A stretch of DNA of 48,413 nucleotides. It comes from Pseudonocardiaceae bacterium. Its GTDB lineage: Bacteria > Actinomycetota > Actinomycetes > Mycobacteriales > Pseudonocardiaceae. Each line of letters starts with the position of its first letter. Position 1 is the stretch's first letter. The notes beneath the pieces are model-generated. The model ran no database searches, was not told where the DNA came from, and saw nothing but the letters and a program-made list of their open reading frames with translations. The translations under genes and the position numbers were made by a program. Positions 8,979 through 15,906 of this stretch are shown here, in pieces. The stretch covers positions 1-48,413 of the forward strand of contig WHTH01000028.1 of the NCBI GenBank assembly GCA_009377865.1, written 5' to 3'.

Positions 8979-9371
8979 GTGTCATCGACCTCCAAGACGA
9001 TCAATCGCCCGAGCGTGCACCAGACCAGCCACGGCCTGCTACGGGAGATGTTGCGCGATGCCCTGCTGACCGCCCAGCGCAACGGTGGCGCAGGGATCAG
9101 CTCTGTCCCGTGGCGGGCGAGCGCGGCGCTGTATGTGCTGCTGGGTGACCACCGGATCGACCGCCGGGGTCGCTGCCGCTGCTGTCGCGGTCCGCGCCTT
9201 GTGTTCGGGCCGGGGCGTCACCTATGTCGGGTGCTGGTCGCGGCGCGGTTCTATCTGCGCCAGCCCGAGGAGATGCTGCTGTGCCGGCTGGCCAGCGAGT
9301 GGGACGAAACCACCTTGGCGTCGGCATGCATGTCGGGCACGCCGCGACCGGCGTCGGGTGAGGCCGGATGA
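8979..9371 (+). CDS. Hypothetical protein with CxCC motif (actinobacterial family)
   Basis: A 130-aa protein from GTG 8979. Its core is [40 protein letters not shown] and [20 protein letters not shown], followed by [18 protein letters not shown]. The arginine-rich RCRCCRGPR cluster followed by a further Cys suggests a small zinc-binding element. I recall similar short orphan proteins in Pseudonocardiaceae but know no function. The last 20 or so residues ([15 protein letters not shown]) overlap the edge of the antisense sigma-factor remnant, so the natural C-terminus may have been replaced at a rearrangement junction. Confidence 0.55.
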   Translation: MSSTSKTINRPSVHQTSHGLLREMLRDALLTAQRNGGAGISSVPWRASAALYVLLGDHRIDRRGRCRCCRGPRLVFGPGRHLCRVLVAARFYLRQPEEMLLCRLASEWDETTLASACMSGTPRPASGEAG

Positions 9372-9381
9372 GCCCAACCGG

Positions 9382-9720
9382 AAGCATGAGCGCGAGCAGG
9401 CCAATGACCTCGGGTTCGTCGGGCATGAGCTCGGTCAGGAGCCGTCCGAGGCGGATGGCCTCGGTGCAGAGGTCCTCGCGGACGAGCGCCTCGCCTGAGC
9501 TCGCCGTGTAGCCCTCGTTGAAGATGAGATAGACGACGGCCAGCACGCCACGTTGGCGGTCCGGGAGGTCGGCCTCGTTCGGGACCCGGTACGGGATCTT
9601 CGCGTCGCGGATCTTGCCCTTGGCGCGGACCAGCCGCTGGGCCATGGTCGGCTCGGGTACCAGGAAGGCGCGCGCGATCTCCGCGGTGGTCAGCCCTCCC
9701 AGCAGCCGCAGCGTCAGCAC
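9382..9720 (-). pseudogene. RNA polymerase sigma-70 (ECF, DUF6596 type) internal fragment
   Basis: The minus strand encodes [20 protein letters not shown] and [20 protein letters not shown] (sigma region 4 helix-turn-helix), then [39 protein letters not shown] and [15 protein letters not shown] up to LLALML. These are the hallmarks of the DUF6596/SnoaL-less ECF family, normally over 400 aa. Homology stops abruptly at both ends. Upstream there is no sigma region 2, since the DUF1707 gene begins on the other strand at 9766; downstream the sequence turns into unrelated residues after LALML. It is a fragment truncated at both ends and cannot encode a working sigma factor. Confidence 0.75.
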
Positions 9721-9765
9721 CGGCACGCACGCGCCCGGCCCCGCGGCAGGGGCGGTTGCGGCACG

Positions 9766-10404
9766 ATGTGCATCGTGGACGGACCGCAGCCCGAGAAGCG
9801 CATCGGCGATCGCGAGCGCAGGGAGGTGGACGCCCACCTCCAGATGGCGCTGGCGGACGGCGTCCTGACGCTGACCGAGTACGACGAGCGTGCCGCGCAG
9901 TGCTGGGCCGCACGCACCCGCAGCGACCTCGACGTCCTCACCGCCGACCTGCCGAGCCCTGCCGAGCCCCTTCCCGTCGAGAACGAGGGCGCCGCCACCA
10001 CACCGGCGCGCTCCGGCGACCAGACGGGCTCCGGGGTGACCGAGCGGATCGTGAGCGGTGTGGTCACCGCAGCGGTGGTCGCGGCCGGGCTCTACGCCGG
10101 TGTGCAGGTCCTCGGCGCCGACGACGGCGTGTCGGTGTTCAGCAGCCGGGTACTGCAGGTCGGCGACGACCAGGAGCGCGTCGAGTTCGGCACGCTGTTC
10201 GGTAGCGTCCGGATCGTCGTGCCCGACGACGTGCGCGTGCGCACCACGGGCACGATCATCTTCGGCAGCGTGGCCTGCGACCAGGCATGCGAGGGCGGAT
10301 CGGGCGAGCGCGAGGTCGTCGTCGACACGCGGGGCGGTTTCGGCAGCATCGAGGTTCTCACACAGGGTGAGGCCGCCCGCGGGGACGACCAGGACGACAG
10401 CTGA
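9766..10404 (+). CDS. DUF1707 SHOCT-like domain membrane protein
   Basis: A 212-aa protein. The N-terminal DUF1707 domain covers about residues 5-60: [20 protein letters not shown], then [20 protein letters not shown] and [10 protein letters not shown]. One transmembrane helix follows ([19 protein letters not shown]). The C-terminal part ([20 protein letters not shown], then [12 protein letters not shown] and [13 protein letters not shown]) resembles the beta-helical LiaF/DUF2154-type cell-wall-stress domain. Start ATG 9766 or GTG 9775 ([15 protein letters not shown]) are both possible; DUF1707 proteins often begin close to the RxxDxxRE motif, so GTG is a real alternative. The gene is intact within a decayed region. 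Confidence 0.75.
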   Translation: MCIVDGPQPEKRIGDRERREVDAHLQMALADGVLTLTEYDERAAQCWAARTRSDLDVLTADLPSPAEPLPVENEGAATTPARSGDQTGSGVTERIVSGVVTAAVVAAGLYAGVQVLGADDGVSVFSSRVLQVGDDQERVEFGTLFGSVRIVVPDDVRVRTTGTIIFGSVACDQACEGGSGEREVVVDTRGGFGSIEVLTQGEAARGDDQDDS

Positions 10405-10500
10405 GCATGCCACAGCACTTCGGTTGAGCGATGAACTAGATGGTCGCCCGGGCGGCTGCTGCCACCAGTGGTGTTGCCGCTCGGGCACACTGAACATCGT

Positions 10501-10943
10501 GAGCACCCCGTCGGAGCGTATCTTCGCGCAGCAAGCCGACCAGGATGACCTGTCGGGCCCGTTGCTGGCGGCTCCCCGCGGAGTCGGCTGACCCTCGCCG
10601 ACACCGCGGAACGAGTGATCGCCGGAACCTCACTTCGCGCTGCGGTCGCCGACTTCGTGGACGACCGGCGCTGGGCGCGCGACGAGGCTGACATCGTGGC
10701 CCGCATTCAGCAGCGGCCTCAGAATGTCGACGAACGCACCGATGCGTACCTCGGGGCGCGGAGCACATCGCCGCCACCCGCAACCTCCCGGTGCCACCGT
10801 GGGCGACCGAACAGGAACGGTTCCTCGACCGGATCTGGTGGCCCGACCGCGCGGGTCTGTGGGCGCGCGCCGTCGTGGAGACTCCGGCCGCGTTTCGTCG
10901 TCGAGGGATCTTCCGCGGCGCCGGCGCGTTGCAGCGGGTGTAG
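10501..10943 (+). pseudogene. Hypothetical actinobacterial protein with two frameshifts
   Basis: Three consecutive frames give one coherent protein. From GTG 10501: [20 protein letters not shown] and LLAAPRGV. After a shift near 10587: [40 protein letters not shown] and NVDERTDAYLGA. After a second shift near 10752-10760: EHIAATRNLPVPPWATEQER, FLDRIWWPDRAGLWARAVVE and TPAAFRRRGIFRGAGALQRV, then TAG. The PAAFRRRGIF-x-GAxxLxRV ending is one I recall from conserved actinobacterial hypotheticals of unknown function. With two independent shifts it is best called a pseudogene. Confidence 0.6.
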
Positions 10944-10966
10944 CGAGTGGACCCGTCAGCTGCGGT

Positions 10967-11198
10967 TCACGGCAACGTTGGCACGAGCACACCCGTGGCG
11001 AGGATCAGCGCCTCGGCTGCGGGCACCCCAGGGCGGCAGGTGCTGCTGGAACGGGACCGGGTTGAGCCAGTGCGAGACCCCGGCGACGACCATGGCGATC
11101 GCCAGGCCGACGCGAGCTGCGCTGCGCGCCGACCGCCGCGCGCCCTGCAGCGCGGCCGCCAGCGCCGTTCCGATGGTGAGAGTGATGAGGAACAGCAT
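10967..11198 (-). pseudogene. DoxX-like membrane protein, frameshifted and 3'-truncated
   Basis: It starts MLFLITLTIGTALAAALQGA and contains the DoxX-like signature VGLAIAMVVAGVSHWLNPVP followed by FQQHLPPW. The frame then breaks at a GGGG run (+ strand CCCC, about 11027-11030). With one base fewer it continues VPAAEALILATGVLVPTLP to a TGA at 10967. Family members are about 120-140 aa and carry two or more further helices, so the 3' part is also missing. The gene is divergent from the TetR gene, with an inverted repeat between them, and was probably its regulatory target. Confidence 0.65.
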
Positions 11199-11229
11199 CC
11201 CGACTCCTCGACCGATGAAAACTTGACAC

Positions 11230-11261
11230 TGCCAAGATAGCCGGGTGCAACAGTCTTGGCA
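11230..11261. promoter_or_regulatory. Inverted repeat, probable TetR operator
   Basis: TGCCAAGA (11230-11237) and its reverse complement TCTTGGCA (11254-11261) are separated by 16 nt in the divergent DoxX-tetR intergenic region. A third related half-site, AGTCTTGG (11279-11286), overlaps the predicted tetR -10 TAGTCT (11278-11283). The position fits autoregulation plus control of the divergent gene. Confidence 0.5.
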
Positions 11262-11289
11262 ATGGCTAGATCGTTGTTAGTCTTGGGGT

Positions 11290-11865
11290 ATGACGGATGT
11301 TCGGCCGTACCACCACGGGGACCTGCGCCAGGCCGTGCTGGCCGCCGCGGTCGCCGCCATCACTGAGGCGGGCACGGCGGGTGTAAGTCTGCGCGAGCTG
11401 GCCCGGCGGGCGGGTGTCTCCCACGCCGCGCCCGCCCACCACTTCGGGGACAAGGCCGGGCTGCTCACCGCCGTCGCGGCCGAGGGCTACGACCTGCTGG
11501 CCAACGCCCTTACCGACGCGCAGCAGCGCACCGGGAGCTTCCGCGAGGTGGGCGTGGCCTACGTGCGCTTCGCGATCGAGCATCGCGCGCATTTCGAGGT
11601 GATGTACCGCCCCGACCTCTACCACGCCGACGATCCGGTGGTGCGGGCCGCGCGGGGGCGCGCGGCCGATGCCCTCTACAGCGGGATCGGCTCGCTTCCG
11701 GACGGGCGAGCCGGGCAGGACGTCCGCCTCGTCGGCGTGGCCGCCTGGTCACTCGTGCACGGCTTCGCCACCCTCTGGCTCACCGGAGCCTTGCCGGCCG
11801 GGCTTGGCGACGATCCGGAGACCGCCGCCCGAGCCGTGGCCGGGATCCTGTTCCGCGCCCCGTGA
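11290..11865 (+). CDS. TetR/AcrR-family transcriptional regulator
   Basis: A 191-aa repressor. The N-terminal helix-turn-helix spans about residues 10-56: YHHGDLRQAVLAAAVAAITE, GVSLRELARRAGVSHAAPAH and HFGDKAGLLTAVA. The C-terminal domain, with YVRFAIEHRAHFEVMYRPDL and WSLVHGFATLWLTGAL, matches the TetR_C_13/WHG-type ligand domain. The ATG lies 6 nt after TAGTCT, suggesting a leaderless mRNA. The gene is intact although its divergent DoxX-type neighbour is broken, so it may now regulate only itself or distant targets. Ligand unknown. Confidence 0.88.
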   Translation: MTDVRPYHHGDLRQAVLAAAVAAITEAGTAGVSLRELARRAGVSHAAPAHHFGDKAGLLTAVAAEGYDLLANALTDAQQRTGSFREVGVAYVRFAIEHRAHFEVMYRPDLYHADDPVVRAARGRAADALYSGIGSLPDGRAGQDVRLVGVAAWSLVHGFATLWLTGALPAGLGDDPETAARAVAGILFRAP

Positions 11866-11978
11866 ACGAGATCGGGACGGTCGTACGGCACGGATCGGGC
11901 GGGATATCCCCCCTGAGAGGGAGATGGCTCGGTCGTCGGGGGGAGCCCGTCGGGCCGACCGGCGGTGAGCCTGGTGGC

Positions 11979-12500
11979 ATGACAACACTGAGTACTTCCA
12001 ACCGGCTCCCGACCACCTCATCCACCGCTGCCCGCTGGGCGGCCTACGGCGCGGCTACCTGGGCCCTCGGGTTCGCCGCCGTCAACATCTACCTCCAGAT
12101 CGTCGGGATCGACGATTCGCAGCTCCAGCAGAACTGGGCCGCGTTCACCGCCGTCAACCTGGGCGTCGTGGTGCTCAAGGTGTTCGGTGCCATGGTCGCG
12201 CTCGCCACCGTGCAGCGCTGGGGCCGCGCGCCACCGGCGTGGCTGGTGTCGGTCTCTGCGTGGGGAGCGGCGGGCATGCTGCTGCTCTACGCCGGCTACG
12301 GCCTGGTGGCTCTCGCAGCGGCCGGTGAGCTGCTCGGCTGGACACGGGCCGGCGGTATGTTCCTGGTTCCCAACCTGGCCTACCTGGGCTTCTTCGCGTT
12401 GGGCGGGGCGCTGTTCGCCGTCGCCGCCCGGCACCACCAGCACCGGACAGCGACCTCGCCGGTGTGGGCCGTGGCTTGGCGGGCATCCAGGAGCGAGTGA
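11979..12500 (+). CDS. Small four-helix membrane protein (DUF3995-like)
   Basis: A 173-aa protein starting MTTLSTSNRLPTTSSTAARW. Four hydrophobic segments are visible: AAYGAATWALGFAAVNIYLQ, FTAVNLGVVVLKVFGAMVAL, SAWGAAGMLLLYAGYGLVAL and LAYLGFFALGGALFAVAA. It resembles DUF3995-type integral membrane proteins, without a known function. Its last 11 codons (from about 12467) overlap, in another frame, the tail of a histidine-kinase gene. The natural C-terminus has therefore probably been replaced at a deletion junction. Confidence 0.6.
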   Translation: MTTLSTSNRLPTTSSTAARWAAYGAATWALGFAAVNIYLQIVGIDDSQLQQNWAAFTAVNLGVVVLKVFGAMVALATVQRWGRAPPAWLVSVSAWGAAGMLLLYAGYGLVALAAAGELLGWTRAGGMFLVPNLAYLGFFALGGALFAVAARHHQHRTATSPVWAVAWRASRSE

Positions 12501-12586
12501 CGGTCCTGCGTGGCCAGTTCAGCGCCGGCGCCGAGGACGGGCTGTGGCGGCTCGCCGTGCGGTTGCCGCTACGGTCCGCGACATGA
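12467..12586 (+). pseudogene. C-terminal remnant of a sensor histidine kinase
   Basis: The frame reads GRGLAGIQERVTVLRGQFSA, then GAEDGLWRLAVRLPLRSAT and TGA. This is the G2 box and final strand typical of NarL-partner (HisKA_3) kinases, whose usual ending is GxGLxGxRERVxxxGG...RLPL. The TGA overlaps the response-regulator ATG (ATGA at 12583), the normal kinase-regulator coupling. Everything upstream (sensor, H-box, N-box) is missing and replaced by the preceding membrane-protein gene. Confidence 0.7.
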
Positions 12587-13238
12587 CCGTGCGGGTGGTG
12601 CTCGTCGACGACGAGGAACTCGTCCGCACCGGGCTACGGGCGATCATCGACACCGAGCCCGATCTGAGTGTGGTCGGCGAGGCCACCGACGGCGCTGAGG
12701 TCGCCGGTCTGATGCGGGTGCACCCGGACGTCGTGCTGATGGACGTCCGGATGCCCGCGATCGACGGCATCGCGGCCACCAGCCACATCCTGGGTACTCG
12801 TCAGCGAGCTCCAAGATCCTGGTGGTGACCACCTTCGAGAACGACGACACGTCTACGACGCGCTGCGCGCCGGCGCCAGCGGCTTCCTGCTCAAACGAGC
12901 CCGGCCGGCCGAGATCGCCCAGGCGATCCGGCTCGTCGCGAGTGGCGAGTCGCTGCTGTTCCCCGCGGCGATCCGGCGGCTGGCTGCCCAGCACGGCCGG
13001 CGAAGTGGCTCGGCTGGCCTGCAGCGGGCCGGCTTGACCGCACGGGAGACGGAGGTGCTGCGGCTGATGGCGCGCGGGCTGTCCAACGCCGATCGCCGAA
13101 CAGTTCGTGGTGAGCCTGGAGACCGTCAAGACCCACGTCGGCAACGTGCTGGCCAAGCTCGGTTCTCGGGACCGCACCCAGGCCGTGGTCACCGCCTACG
13201 AGTCGGGCTTCATCAACCCTCGGGAACCGCCGGGTTGA
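12583..13238 (+). pseudogene. NarL/LuxR-type response regulator with three frameshifts
   Basis: Frame 1 reads MTVRVVLVDDEELVRTGLRA up to PDVVLMDVRMPAIDGIAATS, a full phospho-acceptor region with Asp in LMDVRMP. A shift near 12805 gives KILVVTTFENDD. A second near 12850 gives VYDALRAGASGFLLKRARPA and EIAQAIRLVASGESLLFPAA up to LTARETEVLRLMARGLSNA. A third near 13093 gives IAEQFVVSLETVKTHVGNVL and AKLGSRDRTQAVVTAYESGF, ending at 13238. Put back together it is a canonical 215-220 aa regulator with a LuxR helix-turn-helix. Three independent indels of one or two bases, plus loss of the kinase, argue for real decay. Confidence 0.8.
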
Positions 13239-13822
13239 CCGGCGCCGGAGCCCCGAGTGCCCGCGCGGAAGCTGGGCGTGTCGCGACCTTTTGTTCCGGC
13301 GGTCTCGTCGGGGCGGGACGGCCGGGGTGGTGGGCGGCGTGAGCTCCTCGCTCGGGGGTGGCGCGGCCGTGCCGTGGCCGGTGGGCGCTGCGTGACCAGG
13401 CGGAATACTCCCACCCCGATGGTCAGGACCGCCGTGGTGGCCATGGTGGGGAAGCCGTCGATCAGCGGAGTGGTCACCGACAGCGCCTTGGCGGGGAAGC
13501 TTGCGGCCGTCGGCACGCCCCCGGCGAGCAGCACGACCCCCGGAACCGCGACGGCGAGGATCAGCGGCGGCTGAACCATGGGGCCGAACAGCCCCTTGCG
13601 TTGCACCGCCACGATCGCGAGCAGGCAGCCGAGGAAGTAGCAGCCCTGGAAGACCAGTCCCAGCCGGTTGATCCGTTGCAGGTCGGCGAACGCGCCGGCT
13701 GACGCCAGCCCGACGGCGAGGAGCACCGCGGTCCACCATGGCACCCCGGCCCGGCCGGGAAACAGCGATGCGTCATCCCACGCCGGTCCGTACCGGCCTC
13801 GGGGGCGTTCCCGCGTGGTCAC
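13196..13822 (-). CDS. DUF6542 membrane protein (Rv1111c position)
   Basis: About 208 aa with four transmembrane segments: PWWTAVLLAVGLASAGAFA, LVFQGCYFLGCLLAIVAV, PLILAVAVPGVVLLAG and MATTAVLTIGVGVFRLV. Between the second and third lies the conserved RKGLFGPMVQPPL, recognised as the DUF6542 signature. A basic, Pro/Arg-rich cytoplasmic tail follows. I prefer GTG 13822 because GTGA overlaps the rmuC stop (13819-13821); GTG 13828 is an alternative. The last 14 codons overlap the convergent response-regulator pseudogene, so the tail may have been altered when the accessory segment arrived. Function unknown; it sits where Rv1111c lies in mycobacteria. Confidence 0.75.
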   Translation of the reverse strand: MTTRERPRGRYGPAWDDASLFPGRAGVPWWTAVLLAVGLASAGAFADLQRINRLGLVFQGCYFLGCLLAIVAVQRKGLFGPMVQPPLILAVAVPGVVLLAGGVPTAASFPAKALSVTTPLIDGFPTMATTAVLTIGVGVFRLVTQRPPATARPRHPRARSSRRPPPRPSRPDETAGTKGRDTPSFRAGTRGSGAGQPGGSRGLMKPDS

Positions 13823-15342
13823 CCGCACACGGTAGACCGTCCGGGGTCCTCGTCCTGGCGCCGGGAGGTGGCACCGGCGACGCCGTATCGGTCAGGCTCG
13901 GAGCGGTGCTCGAGGGCGAACAGCTCGGTGGCCGCCACGGTGCGGGGGCTGCGCTCGACCTGCTCCGGTGTCTCGAGTTCGGCCTCCACGACCTGCAGGT
14001 CGGCGAAACGGCGGGCCGTGACCAGCACCCGGGACTCCAGCGAGCTCACCGTTCGGTTGTAGGAATCGACGGCCCCGGTCAGCTGCCGCCCCAGCTTCGC
14101 CACGTGCCCGCCCATGGTGGCCAGCCGCGAGTGCAGTTCGCGGCCCAGTTCGTGCACCTGTGCGGCATTGCGGGCCAGCGCCTCCTGCCGCCAGGTGTAG
14201 GCCACCGTGCGCAGCAGCGCGATGAGCGTGGTCGGGGTCGCCACCACCACGTTGCGCTCGAAGGCGTGCTCGAGCAGCGCCGGGTCGGACTGCAGTGCCG
14301 CCTCGAGGAACGGATCACCGGGGACGAAGAGGACCACGAACTCGGGGGTGGGCTCGAAACTCTGCCAGTAGGCCTTGCCGGCGAGCTGATCGACGTGCGT
14401 GCGCAGCTGCCTGGCGTGGGCAGCGAGCCGGTCATTGCGCCGGTCCGGATCCTGCGCGTCGGTGGCCTCGAGGTACGCGGCGAACGGAACCTTGGCGTCG
14501 AGCACGATCTGCTTGCCGCCCGCCAGGTGCACCACCAGGTCCGGGCGGACCACGGCGTCGGCGTCCCCGCTGGCGTCCGTGGCGCTGACCTGCTTGTCGA
14601 AGTCGCAGTGCTCGACCATGCCCGCGAGCTGCACGATGCGCTCGAGTTGCAGCTCACCCCAGCGGCCGCGGACCTGCGGCGCCCGCAGTGCGGTGACGAG
14701 CTGGCGGGTCTCGCTCTGCAGCTGCTCGGAGGTCCGGTGCATCGCGCCGACCTGCTCGCGCAGTCCGGCGTAGGCCGCTTCGCGCTCCTTCTCCACACTG
14801 CGCAGCTGCCCCTCGACCCGGTGCAGCGTCTGCGTGACCGGATTGAGCATCGCCTCGATGGCCTGCTGGCGGGTGGTCGCGTCCCCCTCGGCCTTGGCGG
14901 TCAGCGACGCGGTGGCCTCCTTGATGCGGGCCTCGGCCAGCTGCACGAAGCTCTCGTTGTTGCGCGAGAGTGCCTCGGCCGACAGCGCCTGGAAGCTGTC
15001 CTTGAGCCGCTCGGTGACCTCGGACTCGCGGCGCTGCCGCTCCTGCCCGGCGGCGCGCTCCGCTTCCAGCGAGGCGCGCGCCGATGCCAGCTCGACCTGC
15101 ACCTCGGCGGTGCGCTCGGTGGCCTGCTCGGCGCGCTGACCGGCCTGCCGCGCGCGGTCGGCCTCGGTATCGCGGTCGCGACGGGCGGCTCCCAGCTCCG
15201 ACTCGGCCGTTGCCCTGGCCGCGTCCGCGCTGCGCCGGGCCTCGGCCACAGCTGCCCGACGTCCGGCGGCGGCGAGCAGCCAGGCAAGCAGCGCACCGGT
15301 GGCGAGGCCGGCGAGCAGGGCGATGAGCACCGGGGCGTCCAT
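13819..15342 (-). CDS. rmuC: DNA recombination protein RmuC homologue
   Basis: A 507-aa protein. One N-terminal transmembrane helix (VLIALLAGLATGALLAWLLA) is followed by a long Ala/Glu/Arg coiled coil (about 28-215). The RmuC core then carries VRGRWGELQLERIVQLAGM, DLVVHLAGGKQIVLDAKVPF (with a PD-(D/E)xK-like D...DAK) and PEFVVLFVPGDPFLEAALQ. RmuC limits rearrangements at short inverted repeats and is thought to be a nuclease. Its gene overlaps that of the DUF6542 protein by 4 nt (GTGA), and ogt ends 60 nt upstream. Confidence 0.93.
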   Translation of the reverse strand: MDAPVLIALLAGLATGALLAWLLAAAGRRAAVAEARRSADAARATAESELGAARRDRDTEADRARQAGQRAEQATERTAEVQVELASARASLEAERAAGQERQRRESEVTERLKDSFQALSAEALSRNNESFVQLAEARIKEATASLTAKAEGDATTRQQAIEAMLNPVTQTLHRVEGQLRSVEKEREAAYAGLREQVGAMHRTSEQLQSETRQLVTALRAPQVRGRWGELQLERIVQLAGMVEHCDFDKQVSATDASGDADAVVRPDLVVHLAGGKQIVLDAKVPFAAYLEATDAQDPDRRNDRLAAHARQLRTHVDQLAGKAYWQSFEPTPEFVVLFVPGDPFLEAALQSDPALLEHAFERNVVVATPTTLIALLRTVAYTWRQEALARNAAQVHELGRELHSRLATMGGHVAKLGRQLTGAVDSYNRTVSSLESRVLVTARRFADLQVVEAELETPEQVERSPRTVAATELFALEHRSEPDRYGVAGATSRRQDEDPGRSTVCG

Positions 15343-15402
15343 GATCCGCAGGGTGCACCAGCGCGCCGACAGTATCGATGTGCCACGCCGTCCGGGTTCG
15401 AA

Positions 15403-15906
15403 CTAATGGCCGGCTGATTCGTGGTCGAGCAGCCAGCGCTTGATCGGCAGGCCCCAGCGGAAGCCGCCGAGTGTCCCGTCGCCGCGCACCACCCGGTGGC
15501 ACGGTACGAACAGCGCCGTGGCGTTGCGCGCGCAGGCCGAGGCGGCCGCGCGGACGGCGGCGGGCCGCCCGGCCTTGTCGGCGAGTCCGGTGTAGCTGAC
15601 CGGGGCACCCGCAGGGATTGCCCGCAGCACGTCCCAGGCGTGCTCGAGGAACTCGCCGGAGCGCTGCCGCACCGGGATGGCGTCGATCGCGTCCAGCTCG
15701 CCGCGGTGGTAGGCGAGCACCGCAGCGGTGACCGGGCCGAGATCAGCGCGCCGGTGCAGCTGCGCCGGGCGCAGGCTGCGCGATACCAGGGCCAGCAGCT
15801 TGTCGGTGTCGGCCGTCCAGCCCGACGCGAGCACCGCGCCGTCGCCGTCCACCATTACGGTGAACGGTCCTATTGGGGTGTCCATTGTGGATATGTTCGT
15901 GGTCAT
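15403..15906 (-). CDS. ogt: Methylated-DNA--protein-cysteine methyltransferase
   Basis: A 167-aa suicide repair protein that transfers the methyl group from O6-methylguanine in DNA to its active cysteine. The active site is VPCHRVV, with the upstream helix-turn-helix region VSYTGLADKAGRPAAVRAAA and downstream GGFRWGLPIKRWLLDHE, all conserved. The ATG overlaps the TGA of the upstream adaA-alkA fusion gene (ATGA, 15903-15906), so the two are translationally coupled as an alkylation-response operon. Confidence 0.95.
   Translation of the reverse strand: MTTNISTMDTPIGPFTVMVDGDGAVLASGWTADTDKLLALVSRSLRPAQLHRRADLGPVTAAVLAYHRGELDAIDAIPVRQRSGEFLEHAWDVLRAIPAGAPVSYTGLADKAGRPAAVRAAASACARNATALFVPCHRVVRGDGTLGGFRWGLPIKRWLLDHESAGH

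Noticed and set aside
7391-13238. Integrase, attachment site or terminal repeats for the accessory island
   Set aside because: No integrase-like frame, tRNA end or matching repeats were found at either border, so the mechanism of arrival is left open.
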